This document shows positions 16,758 to 25,784 of a stretch of 64,000 nt of DNA, piece after piece (positions within the stretch are counted from its first letter, which is position 1; the number at the start of each line of letters is the position of its first letter). The position numbers were made by a program, and so were the translations under genes. Source of the stretch: Sulfurospirillum sp. (GTDB taxonomy: Bacteria > Campylobacterota > Campylobacteria > Campylobacterales > Arcobacteraceae). Under the pieces are notes generated by a model, which saw only the letters and a list, made by a program, of their open reading frames with translations, was not told the DNA's origin and did not search any database. The DNA lies in the NCBI GenBank assembly GCA_030491005.1, contig JAKZMJ010000027.1, positions 1 to 64,000 of the forward strand, given 5' to 3'.

Positions 16758-17570
16758 ATGAAAAATATAATTATACTAGTACTTATAAGTTTTTTGTTTA
16801 ATGCGTGTTCTTATGTACAACAATATAGGATAAACTCAAATTTTGAGTTTGAAAAAATACCTTTAGTAGAACAAAAAGAAATAAGCGTTTACATACAAGA
16901 AAATGAATTTGATGAATTTGATGAATTTTCTGATGTAGAACTTCATTCATCTGACCCTTTAAAGTCATATAACAAGTTTATGACAAATGTTAATGATAGC
17001 ATTTATATGAATTTACTTAATCCAGTATCAACAAAATATGCAAATATTATTAATGAAGATGTAAGAATTTCTATCTCAAATTTTTTTTATAATTTACAAT
17101 TTCCAATTCGATTTATAAATAATATTTTACAATTTAAGCTTAAAAATGCCAGTGAAGAGCTTGGTAGTTTTATAACTAACTCAACTATAGGAATGCTTGG
17201 TTTATTCGATATTGCATCAAATACTTTTAAACTAAAAAAACATAATGAAGATTTTGGACAAACTTTAGGATTTTATGGAGTGGGCAATGGTTTGCATATT
17301 GTATTACCTCTTTTTGGTCCATCGAATTTAAGGGATACTATAGGTTTATTTGCTGATTCATATCTAAGTCCTTTAAATAATACGGGTCATTTAAAATATA
17401 AGATACCAAACAATGCAGAAAAAAGCCTTGGTATTTTCGCTATTAATTCTTTGAATAAAAATTCTTTGCGTATTGGTCAATATCAAAGTTTGAAAAAAGA
17501 TGCAATTGATTTATATCCATTTTTAAAAGATGTTTATGAACAAAGTAGAAAAAAACAAATCAAGGATTAA
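16758..17570 (+). CDS. mlaA: MlaA (VacJ)-family outer-membrane lipoprotein
   Basis: MlaA extracts phospholipids from the outer leaflet of the outer membrane. The ATG at 16758 is preceded by GAGG and opens a lipoprotein signal ending in LFNAC, with Cys at residue 17; an ATG at 16749 would only add MRL. The family core follows: DPLKSYNKFMTNVNDSIY, FFYNLQFPIRFINNILQ, STIGMLGLFD and GFYGVGNGLHIVLPLFGPSN. An acidic, Phe-rich stretch (NEFDEFDEF) precedes the core. It is first in a three-gene set with mlaC and an RND permease, four bases ahead of mlaC. Confidence 0.9.
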   Translation: MKNIIILVLISFLFNACSYVQQYRINSNFEFEKIPLVEQKEISVYIQENEFDEFDEFSDVELHSSDPLKSYNKFMTNVNDSIYMNLLNPVSTKYANIINEDVRISISNFFYNLQFPIRFINNILQFKLKNASEELGSFITNSTIGMLGLFDIASNTFKLKKHNEDFGQTLGFYGVGNGLHIVLPLFGPSNLRDTIGLFADSYLSPLNNTGHLKYKIPNNAEKSLGIFAINSLNKNSLRIGQYQSLKKDAIDLYPFLKDVYEQSRKKQIKD

Positions 17571-17573
17571 CTT

Positions 17574-18149
17574 ATGAAATTAAAAATATTATTCTTAGTA
17601 CTCATATTATGTATAAATTCATTATTTGCTTTTGAAGAACAAAATATAAAAATTAAAATGGCAAATACTATTGATAAGATATTATTAATAGTAAAAGATT
17701 CAAAAATGTCAAAAGATTTCAAAAGCAAAGAAATTATAATACTAATGCAAAGTATACTTGACTATAAGCTGATGTCAAAACTAGCCCTTGGTAAAAAATG
17801 GAAAAGTATAGATAAAGATGAACAAATTTTATTTAATAAGTATTTTAAAAAAATACTTGAGAATTCTTATGTAGATAAATTAAGTTTATACACAGATGAG
17901 CTTGTTAAAATAAACAATTTAGAAAAAGTGAAAAAAAATAGAATAAAATTATTTACACAATTAATTGGTAAAGATAGTAAATATGATATTATTTATAAAT
18001 TTTATAAAAAGTCAAAAACCAAGGATTGGTTTATTTATGATATTGATTTAATGGGTGTTAGTGTTATAAAAACATATAGAAAACAGTTTGCTAGTTTTTT
18101 AAAAGATAAAAACTTTCAAGATTTATTAGAAACATTAAAAAATAAATAA
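17574..18149 (+). CDS. mlaC: MlaC (Ttg2D)-family periplasmic lipid-binding protein
   Basis: A periplasmic lipid carrier of 191 residues. It begins with a signal peptide (MKLKILFLVLILCINSLFA). The mature part has the MlaC pattern, including LDYKLMSKLALGKKWKS, then FKKILENSYVDKL and DWFIYDIDLMGVSVIKTYR towards the end. It follows mlaA by 3 bp and precedes an RND permease by 15 bp, so it probably ferries lipid between MlaA and that permease. There is no MlaD/E/F here, so the usual ABC partner is missing from this locus. Confidence 0.88.
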   Translation: MKLKILFLVLILCINSLFAFEEQNIKIKMANTIDKILLIVKDSKMSKDFKSKEIIILMQSILDYKLMSKLALGKKWKSIDKDEQILFNKYFKKILENSYVDKLSLYTDELVKINNLEKVKKNRIKLFTQLIGKDSKYDIIYKFYKKSKTKDWFIYDIDLMGVSVIKTYRKQFASFLKDKNFQDLLETLKNK

Positions 18150-18164
18150 ATTACTTCCAAAACA

Positions 18165-20636
18165 ATGATTAAATCTTTTTATAAAAATATAGTATTCAAA
18201 TATCCTTTTAGCATACTTAGTATATTATTGTGTGGAATTATATTCTTAGGATATTATGCTACGAAGCTAGAAATTGATGCTTCTGCTGAAACTTTGTTAA
18301 TTGAAGATGATAAAGATTTAAATTTTGCTCGACTTATATATAAAAGATATAAAATGTCTGATTTTTTAATCATAACATTTTCTCCCAATGCGAAACTTTT
18401 AGAACAAACAAGCCTTGATACTATTAATAACATTACACAAGAAGTTTTAAAGATACAAACAGTATCAGATATAACATCAATTGTAAATGTTCCCTTACTT
18501 CAATCACCAGTACAAGATATAGCTTCTCTAATGAAAGGGTTTAAAACATTAAAAAATAAAAATATAGATAAAAATCTTGTAAAAAAAGAATTTTTAAACT
18601 CTGAGCTTTACAAAAACAATCTTGTAAGTAGTGACTTTAAAACGACTGCAATTATTGTTAATTTTAACAAAGATTTAAAATATTTAGAATTACTAGATAA
18701 AAGAAATTTATTCATAAAATTACAAAAAAATAGAACTTTAAATAATCAAGAAACAATACAAGCACAAAATACTACAAAAGAATTTAAAATTTATAGAGAT
18801 AAAAAAAGACTAAAAGAAACTAAAAAAATACAAGATATTAGAAATATCTTAAAAAAATATAAAGATGAAGGTACACTATTTTTAGGTGGAGTTGATATGA
18901 TTTCCTCTGATTTAGTTACTTTTGTAAAACACGATTTACTGATTTATGGTGTAAGTTTAGTGTTCTTGCTTATATTTATTTTATGGTTTATATTTAGAAA
19001 AATTATTTGGGTGATTTTGCCTCTTGGTATTTGTTTTTTATCTGTTATTGCAACAGCAGGTTTATTAGGATTTTTTTCTTGGGAAGTTACTATCATATCA
19101 TCAAATTTTATTTCATTACAGCTAATTATAACCTTATCTATTGTTTTACACCTAATTGTAAGGTATATAGAATTAAGTTCAATTTATACTAAAACTTCTC
19201 AATATAAACTTATACTTAATACTGTTTTATCTAAAATCAATCCATCATTTTTTGCAATTATCACAACCATCGCTGGTTTTGCTTCTTTAATATTATCAGA
19301 AATAAAACCTGTACAAAATCTAGGTTGGATGATGAGTGCTGGTATTTGTATTTCTTTACTTATTGCTTTTTTAGTATTTCCTGCTTTATTAATCATCTTA
19401 GGAAGAATAAAGTTACATAAAAAGAAGAATAAACAGTTTATACTTATATCTTTATGTACAAATTTGGTTTTAAAGAAAAATAATAAGATATTTATATTTT
19501 CCATATTACTTGTATTGTTTTCTTTAACAGGAGCTAGTAGATTAATTGTAGAAAATAGTTTTATTAATTATTTTAAAAAAGACACACAAATATATAAAAG
19601 TATGAAAATAATAGACGAACAACTAGGAGGTACGACTCCTTTGGATATTATTCTAACATTTCCTAAAGAAAAAGAAGTACAAGAAAATAAAAATGATAGT
19701 GAAGATGAATTTGATGACTTTGAAGATGAATTTGAGAATGCACAAAATGATGATCAGTACTGGTTTACAAAAGATAAAATGGACTTAATTATAAAAGTAC
19801 ATAATTATTTAGAATCCCTTGATGAAGTTGGTAAAGTACAATCTTTAGCTACACTTCTTAAACTTGGAAAATTATTAAATAAAGATGAAGACTTAGATAG
19901 TTTTAAACTAGCACTTTTATATACTAAATTACCACAAAAATATAAAGATATAATCTTAGGTCCTTACATAAGTATAGAACATAACCAAACAAGAATAAGC
20001 CTTAGAATTAAAGATTCAAATCCTGCTTTACGAAGAAATGAATTAATTAAAAAAATCAAAAAAGATTTAAAACTTATAATTAATAATGATGCAATTAAAT
20101 ATGACTTATCAAATTTAATGATTATGTATAATAATATGCTTCAGTCACTTTTTGCTTCACAAATATCAAGTATATCTTTAGTACTTGTTTTATTGTTAGT
20201 TATGTTTTATATTTTATTTTCTTCTTTAAAAGTAGCCCTTATTGCTTTAGCAACAAATGTTATTCCTATTAGTATTATTTTTGGTGTGATGGGTTGGTTT
20301 AATATTCCTTTAGATGTTATGACTATCACTATTGCTGCTATTTCTATAGGAATAGGAGTTGACAATACTATTCATTATATACATAGATTTAAAAAAGAAC
20401 ATAAGAAAGATCACAATTATCAAAATGCAATGATAAGATCGCATCAAAGTATTGCTTATGCAATGGTTTATACTTCTTTTGTGGTTATTGTTGGTTTTAG
20501 CGTCTTAGTATTCTCAAATCTAATACCTACAGTTTATTTTGGTTTGTTAACTGTACTTGTTATGATATCAATTTTAACTTCTGCTTTATTATTATTGCCT
20601 AAATTATTAATTTTGCTAAGACCTTATAGTAAATAA
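18165..20636 (+). CDS. RND/MMPL-family permease, lipid-trafficking partner
   Basis: An inner-membrane protein of 823 residues with a duplicated layout. Each half has one membrane helix, a large periplasmic domain and about five further helices. The second half includes ITIAAISIGIGVDNTIHYIH, a typical MMPL/HpnN region with the transmembrane acidic residue. It lacks the trimeric-pump features of AcrB and is shorter. An acidic insert near residues 504-525 (SEDEFDDFEDEFENA) echoes the NEFDEFDEF stretch of the neighbouring MlaA. With mlaA and mlaC it matches C. jejuni Cj1371-Cj1373 as I recall it. Proton-driven lipid transport is inferred; its direction is unknown. Confidence 0.85.
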   Translation: MIKSFYKNIVFKYPFSILSILLCGIIFLGYYATKLEIDASAETLLIEDDKDLNFARLIYKRYKMSDFLIITFSPNAKLLEQTSLDTINNITQEVLKIQTVSDITSIVNVPLLQSPVQDIASLMKGFKTLKNKNIDKNLVKKEFLNSELYKNNLVSSDFKTTAIIVNFNKDLKYLELLDKRNLFIKLQKNRTLNNQETIQAQNTTKEFKIYRDKKRLKETKKIQDIRNILKKYKDEGTLFLGGVDMISSDLVTFVKHDLLIYGVSLVFLLIFILWFIFRKIIWVILPLGICFLSVIATAGLLGFFSWEVTIISSNFISLQLIITLSIVLHLIVRYIELSSIYTKTSQYKLILNTVLSKINPSFFAIITTIAGFASLILSEIKPVQNLGWMMSAGICISLLIAFLVFPALLIILGRIKLHKKKNKQFILISLCTNLVLKKNNKIFIFSILLVLFSLTGASRLIVENSFINYFKKDTQIYKSMKIIDEQLGGTTPLDIILTFPKEKEVQENKNDSEDEFDDFEDEFENAQNDDQYWFTKDKMDLIIKVHNYLESLDEVGKVQSLATLLKLGKLLNKDEDLDSFKLALLYTKLPQKYKDIILGPYISIEHNQTRISLRIKDSNPALRRNELIKKIKKDLKLIINNDAIKYDLSNLMIMYNNMLQSLFASQISSISLVLVLLLVMFYILFSSLKVALIALATNVIPISIIFGVMGWFNIPLDVMTITIAAISIGIGVDNTIHYIHRFKKEHKKDHNYQNAMIRSHQSIAYAMVYTSFVVIVGFSVLVFSNLIPTVYFGLLTVLVMISILTSALLLLPKLLILLRPYSK

Positions 20637-20700
20637 TTTTCTAGCTAATTTGACTTAATAAAAAAGTAGTGCATAAAAAATCAACTAACTAATATTCTTT

Positions 20701-22518
20701 CTAATACAGATGAAATTTTCTTTTAAATTCTTTTGATATATTGATTATTTCTCTTTTTTCTAAAGATTTTAAAACACTTTTAGTACAATCAACATCATTT
20801 GGCCATGGTCTTTTAAAATCATCAAATTTATTTTTATTTGTGGCATCTATACAAAGAGTATTGTCTTTTAAATAAATGTCTCGATTAGAATCAATATTAT
20901 TTACAACTCTCCAAATTAGCATATATGGATTTTCTAAGTCATTTTGATGTGAAGCATCAACTATTATTAGAATACTCATATATTTATAAATATTTTTTAA
21001 ATCTTTAAATAAATCTTTTTGTTTTCGTATTTTTTTAACACTTATTATGCAAAGTGGATTTTTTGTATTAGGAAAATATATTTTTAAATCTTTTATTTCA
21101 CTACTTATTTCTTGCATTTTTCTTAATAATTTTTTATCGCTTAATAGTACTTTATTTGTTTCTTTTATCTCTTCACCCGTACAATCAATTCCTAGTTTTC
21201 CACCAACAGCAAACTTTGGTGAACTATGATCAAGTGCATCAACCACACCTTTTGAGATAAACAAGTCTTTAATATTGATTCTATTTAATATATACTTAGT
21301 TAAATTTTCATGATCAGTTAAATCAGGTGCATCTTCTTTTACAAAAATAGCATGTTTTACAAAACTCATCTGTCCCACACCCCAAAATGCATGCATCATT
21401 TGTTGAGCATGTCCAGGATATAAAGTTTTAATTTTAGCAAGAATTAAATTATGAAAAACTCCATTCTCAGGCATATAATAATCAAGTAAATCAGGGCATG
21501 TAGTCTGCAATAATGGTAAAAAAATTCTCTCTGTTGCATGACCCATATATTTATCTTCTAAAGGTGGCTTTCCAACAACAGTGGCTAAAAAAATGGGGTC
21601 TATTTTTTGAGTAATTGCAGTAATTTCCATAAATGGATATTCTTCTTCAAGTGTATAATAACCTGTATGATCACCAAAGGGACCTTCAATTTTAAGCTTA
21701 GATGGATCTACAAAACCCTCAATGATATAGTCATTATCTTGGGGAACATAAATATCATTTGTTATACTTTTAACTAACTGGGCATTTTTATTTTTGACAA
21801 ATCCATATAACATTAATTCAAATACACCAATAGGTAAAGGAGCTTGTCCACACCAAATATACATAGGATCACCACCAATACCAATAGAAACAGGCATTTT
21901 TTTACCAGCTTTTTTGTATTCATGAAAAAAATGATTAGAATCTTTATGTATTTGCCAATGCATTCCTAAAGTATAATCGTCATACATTTGTAGTCTATAC
22001 ATTCCTAAATTATTCATAGTACCATCTAAACTATGTGTATATACTTGTCCCATAGTAATAAAAGCTCCCCCATCTAGCTCCCAAGTAGTCAAAATAGGTA
22101 AATCGCTTAGTTTTGCATTACTGCCAAGTTTTATAATCTCTTGACAAGCTCCTTTTTTACTTAAACGCTTTGGAAATACATTTTTAAGTGAAAAAAGTTT
22201 ACCAAATGTTGATAATTTTTGGGCAAGTCCTTTGGGTGGTTTCATTTTTAATAAGCTTTGTATTTTTGCCCCAATCTCATCACCATCACCAATAAAAAGC
22301 TTAACTGCTTTTGCATTACAAAAAACATTCATTAAAACAGGTTCATCAAACTTCTTATTATTCTTTTTATCAACTACATTTGTAAATAAAAGTGCTTTTG
22401 AATCTTCTTTTTTAGTTTCTATATAAGCTATATGAGGTATTTCTAAATATATATCTAGTTCGTCATTTATAATTCTAAGTAAATCATTTTGTTTTAAGAT
22501 TTCTAGTGCTTTTTTCAT
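20701..22518 (-). CDS. ubiD: UbiD-family decarboxylase
   Basis: A prenylated-FMN-dependent decarboxylase of 605 residues, the long form common in Campylobacterota. Recognisable segments are GIGGDPMYIWCGQAPLP, EGPFGDHTGYYTLEEEYPF with the catalytic-loop acidic residues, and ATVVGKPPLEDKYMGHATER. In organisms that make menaquinone by the futalosine route, such proteins are thought to decarboxylate a late naphthoate intermediate. It lies alone, convergent with the RND gene. The substrate is inferred from the lineage, since no men/mqn genes are adjacent. Confidence 0.88.
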   Translation of the reverse strand: MKKALEILKQNDLLRIINDELDIYLEIPHIAYIETKKEDSKALLFTNVVDKKNNKKFDEPVLMNVFCNAKAVKLFIGDGDEIGAKIQSLLKMKPPKGLAQKLSTFGKLFSLKNVFPKRLSKKGACQEIIKLGSNAKLSDLPILTTWELDGGAFITMGQVYTHSLDGTMNNLGMYRLQMYDDYTLGMHWQIHKDSNHFFHEYKKAGKKMPVSIGIGGDPMYIWCGQAPLPIGVFELMLYGFVKNKNAQLVKSITNDIYVPQDNDYIIEGFVDPSKLKIEGPFGDHTGYYTLEEEYPFMEITAITQKIDPIFLATVVGKPPLEDKYMGHATERIFLPLLQTTCPDLLDYYMPENGVFHNLILAKIKTLYPGHAQQMMHAFWGVGQMSFVKHAIFVKEDAPDLTDHENLTKYILNRINIKDLFISKGVVDALDHSSPKFAVGGKLGIDCTGEEIKETNKVLLSDKKLLRKMQEISSEIKDLKIYFPNTKNPLCIISVKKIRKQKDLFKDLKNIYKYMSILIIVDASHQNDLENPYMLIWRVVNNIDSNRDIYLKDNTLCIDATNKNKFDDFKRPWPNDVDCTKSVLKSLEKREIINISKEFKRKFHLY

Positions 22519-22616
22519 ATGTATGTATCCAAATTAATTTTATACAATTCTACCTTATTTTTATTTTAATATGTATAAGTTGCGTGATAATATATTCTTC
22601 TTATATTTTATTTGAC

Positions 22617-23228
22617 TTAAATAAATTGCTTTATTATCTTTCTTATATCTTCAAATTTCTTTTGAATATTTATATTTTTTGATTTATTTTCAAATATTCC
22701 AATACTACGCTCAGGAAAAAAGTTCATATTTTTCATCAAGTCTTTAGTATTTGTTCTATTTTTAGAATTAGGATAATATATGTCATAGAAATCTTGATTA
22801 AAATTTTTACTAAATTTATTAAGTTTATCTTCTCTAAAAATACTTACTTCTTTAATATCACTAAAGTTTTCTAGTTTTCTAAAAATAGATATTAAATCTT
22901 GTTTCTTATAATTTAACTCTGTTTGTCCTACAGGGTGCATAACTTTAATAGTTAATTTACTATTACGATAGTATCCGAAAAAAATCATATCCATAATGTG
23001 TTTACTTAAAAAACTAGATAGTATATCTTTTATACTCATATAGTTTTTTATTTTAAAAAATTCTTGAGTATTTTTTAAATTATTTAAAATATTTTTTGAG
23101 TTTTTGAATTTATTTTGATATTTATACTTAGAGAAATCAGATATATTTTGAACTTTTTGGTTTTCAAAAAACTCTTTTTTTAAGTTTTCTTTATATTTTA
23201 TTTCATCTTCTATGATTTTATATTTCAT
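22617..23228 (-). CDS. Hypothetical protein, possible DUF721/DciA-like C-terminal part
   Basis: 203 residues, very rich in Lys, Asn and Phe, with no signal peptide or membrane helix. The first half looks helical and low-complexity. The region MSIKDILSSFLSKHIMDMIF, followed by KLTIKVMHPVGQTELNYKKQ, faintly resembles the DUF721 (DciA) pattern of a strand followed by a helix. I do not recognise it firmly. It follows the first YrbL-like gene by about 30 bp on the same strand, so it may be the last gene of the glycan cluster. Confidence 0.5.
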   Translation of the reverse strand: MKYKIIEDEIKYKENLKKEFFENQKVQNISDFSKYKYQNKFKNSKNILNNLKNTQEFFKIKNYMSIKDILSSFLSKHIMDMIFFGYYRNSKLTIKVMHPVGQTELNYKKQDLISIFRKLENFSDIKEVSIFREDKLNKFSKNFNQDFYDIYYPNSKNRTNTKDLMKNMNFFPERSIGIFENKSKNINIQKKFEDIRKIIKQFI

Positions 23229-23255
23229 ATATTTTAAAACTCTCCATAATATAAA

Positions 23256-23819
23256 TTATTTTTCTAAATATTTTTTGACAAACTTATTCCATCTTCTGTT
23301 TATTCTTCTTCTTGCAAAATAAGGGATATAATTTAAAATTGTAAAATGAGAAACATCTCCTAAACCATCAATTAATACAAGTTCGCTTTCATCTAAAGAT
23401 ATCTTTCTTAATAATATATTCTTAGGCATCATTCCATAATTAAAAATTATACAGTATTTTAAAAAATATTGTTTATATATTTCTACTTGTTTTTCATATT
23501 TTTGAAGACTATCTTTTTGTAAATAATATGCAAAACTTTTTGATACTTCTCCATCATAATCTTTAATAAGTTCGATTATAAATCCATCACCTTTATTTGT
23601 TTTTACTTCACCAAAATATTTAGGAAGATGTTTCCAATTTTTAAGACCTCTATTTTCTAATTGTTTATAATATTTTATTTCTTTTGCTGATTGTTTACTT
23701 TTTTTTCTATTATTATTTTCAAAAGTAATTTTTATTGTTTTTGCTCTATCATTTGGGTGATAATAACAAGCTCTTTCATTACCTTTTGCTATAAAATCTT
23801 CATCTTCTAAAATAATCAA
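23256..23819 (-). CDS. YrbL-family small kinase-like protein (paralogue 1)
   Basis: 187 residues of the PhoP-regulatory-network protein YrbL family, small kinase-fold proteins. The N-lobe begins DFIAKGNERACYYHP, with TIKITF carrying the candidate ATP-binding Lys. The C-lobe ends with LVLIDGLGD, whose Asp would bind metal. Where the two paralogues (29687, 48979) have D-x4-N in the catalytic loop (DVSTVN, DTSLTN), this one reads GMMPKN, so the catalytic Asp appears lost. Lying among lipopolysaccharide genes, it may modify or regulate surface glycan. Kinase activity is unproven. Confidence 0.72.
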   Translation of the reverse strand: MIILEDEDFIAKGNERACYYHPNDRAKTIKITFENNNRKKSKQSAKEIKYYKQLENRGLKNWKHLPKYFGEVKTNKGDGFIIELIKDYDGEVSKSFAYYLQKDSLQKYEKQVEIYKQYFLKYCIIFNYGMMPKNILLRKISLDESELVLIDGLGDVSHFTILNYIPYFARRRINRRWNKFVKKYLEK

Positions 23820-23829
23820 ATCTAAACTC

Positions 23830-24966
23830 CTATATCTTATTAAATATTGTAATTAGTTTATCAAATTGTTTTACATTATCAAAACATTCATTTGCTTTTT
23901 TTTGTCCTGCAAGGGCTAGGCTTTGTCTTATTTTTTTGTTACTATATAAGTATTGTATTTTCAAAGCTAAATCACAAGAGTCTTCACTTTTAAATAATAA
24001 TCCTGTTTTATTATCTTCAATTATTTCTAATACACCTCCACAATTTGCTCCAATTACACAAGTAGCAATTTTCATAGCTTCAATTGTAACTAAACCAAAA
24101 GTTTCATTTTTAGATGTCATTAAAACTATATCACAAGCTTGCATAAATATATTAGGTTCACTTATAAAGCCTAAGAATTTAACACTTCCACTTAAATGAT
24201 ATTCTTTTACTTTTTGTTTTAAATTTTCTAAATAATTTTGATCCATGGCAGAACCTACAATAAAAGCTTTTATATTTAAATCTTTCTGTCTTAATTCTTT
24301 CATGGCTTCTATTAATAAATACTGACCTTTAAACTCATTTATTCGTCCTATTAATCCTATCATCATAGAAGTACTTGTATTTAAATCATCTCTAAAATTT
24401 TCTATTTCTTCTTTACTTTTTTCTTCATAAGTTTTTGCACCCAGATATAAAGTTTCAATATTTGGTCTTATAGATTTTGGTATGAATTTATTAATTTGAT
24501 TTGATAATTCTTTTGTAATACATATAATAGTATGAATATTTTTATATAAAAATTTATGATAAAAATCATCTTTAAATCTTGTCATTGTCATATGTCTAGT
24601 TTGCACAATCTTAGGTTTTTGTTTTGAAAATATCTTAGCAAGTACAGCTATTGGAATATCTTTTGTCCAATGAAGATGCAAAATATTTATTTTATTTTCA
24701 TCAATTATTTTTGCAAGTTTTAATGCAGAGAAAATTGAAAAGCTAGATTTTCTTTTTATGCTAAAATATTTGTCGTTTTTTTTTGAAAAATATTTTTCTA
24801 ACTTAGAGTTTGTACTTAACACACAAATTACATTAAAATCTTTTTTTAAAAATTCAAAACATTCTTTTACATATAATTCCAAACCACCTAAATCAGGAGA
24901 TAAGCAAAGTTGCAGCATATTATTTTTGCTATTTTTACTATTTTTACTCATTTTCTTGCATTTCAA
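23830..24966 (-). CDS. Glycosyltransferase, GT4 family
   Basis: A GT-B fold sugar transferase of 378 residues. The acceptor-binding N-terminal domain contains SPDLGGLELYVKEC, the usual glycine-rich opening. The donor domain has IGLIGRINEFKGQYLLIEAM and the E-x7-E type region NETFGLVTIEAMKIATCVIG. It probably acts at the inner-membrane face on lipopolysaccharide core. Its start overlaps the end of the GT2 gene by 23 bp. The sugar is unknown. The opening KKMSKNSKNSKNN is low-complexity, and the true start could be the Met at residue 6. Confidence 0.87.
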   Translation of the reverse strand: MKCKKMSKNSKNSKNNMLQLCLSPDLGGLELYVKECFEFLKKDFNVICVLSTNSKLEKYFSKKNDKYFSIKRKSSFSIFSALKLAKIIDENKINILHLHWTKDIPIAVLAKIFSKQKPKIVQTRHMTMTRFKDDFYHKFLYKNIHTIICITKELSNQINKFIPKSIRPNIETLYLGAKTYEEKSKEEIENFRDDLNTSTSMMIGLIGRINEFKGQYLLIEAMKELRQKDLNIKAFIVGSAMDQNYLENLKQKVKEYHLSGSVKFLGFISEPNIFMQACDIVLMTSKNETFGLVTIEAMKIATCVIGANCGGVLEIIEDNKTGLLFKSEDSCDLALKIQYLYSNKKIRQSLALAGQKKANECFDNVKQFDKLITIFNKI

Positions 24967-25684
24967 GCATTAGTGCATATTTCATATAAGAACTATATGC
25001 TGAAATAACTGCAACATTGTAGGCATGAATACCATGAAAAAGTCCACCTTTTAAAACTAAAGCTTTAAACAAAGCTGCCAAACCATGGATTAAAGGATCA
25101 AAAGATGATGCTCTCTTACCTGCATCATAAGATATTTTAGCACCTCTTGTTATAAACTTATGTGTAGTTTTAATCATATGTGAATAATTGCTATAAGAAT
25201 AGTGTAGCATATCAGCTTTTAAATCACATATATTTGAAGTTTGAACTTTTGAATGTCCAAGGGATGTTGTATATGAACATACATTTTTATTATAAAGTCT
25301 TGTAACTCTATCTGGATACCAAAGCTTTATAAAATGTTTTCCTATATATGTTTTTCTACAAAAAGAATAAGCATCAAATTTTGAATTTTGTAAATCTAAG
25401 TTTTTTATAGCATTAATAGCATTTGTATCTAGTCTTTCATCTGCATCTATACTTAAAATCCAGTCATTTTTTGCATAAGATGCTCCAAAAGCTTTTTGGG
25501 GACCATCTCCTAAGTATTTTTGACTTATAACTTTTGCACCCAATTGTTTTGCTATTTCACACGTTTTATCAGAACTTAAAGAATCTACTACTAAAACTTC
25601 ATCACAAAGCTCTTGAACTGATTTAATAACTTCTTCTATATTATTCTCTTCATTTAAAGTGATTATATTTGCTGTTATTTTCAT
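24944..25684 (-). CDS. Glycosyltransferase, GT2 family (WaaE/KdtX-like)
   Basis: A GT-A fold transferase of 246 residues. It has the nucleotide-sugar domain opening ITANIITLNEENNIEEVIKS, VVDSLSSDKT, and the metal-binding ILSIDADERLD (D-x-D). The later LWYPDRVTRLYNK and LHGLAALFKAL-like C-terminal part resemble the lipopolysaccharide core beta-glucosyltransferase group (WaaE/LgtF). It is the first gene of the leftward glycan transcript, divergent from the TupA-like gene at 25785. Exact linkage cannot be told. Confidence 0.88.
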   Translation of the reverse strand: MKITANIITLNEENNIEEVIKSVQELCDEVLVVDSLSSDKTCEIAKQLGAKVISQKYLGDGPQKAFGASYAKNDWILSIDADERLDTNAINAIKNLDLQNSKFDAYSFCRKTYIGKHFIKLWYPDRVTRLYNKNVCSYTTSLGHSKVQTSNICDLKADMLHYSYSNYSHMIKTTHKFITRGAKISYDAGKRASSFDPLIHGLAALFKALVLKGGLFHGIHAYNVAVISAYSSYMKYALMLEMQENE

Positions 25685-25784
25685 AAAGGAAAAACCTTTT
25701 TATTTTTATATTAAATGGTATTATATAATAAATTTAACATAAATCAGATAGAATTATGTACTTTATAAAAATACAAGAGAAGTA

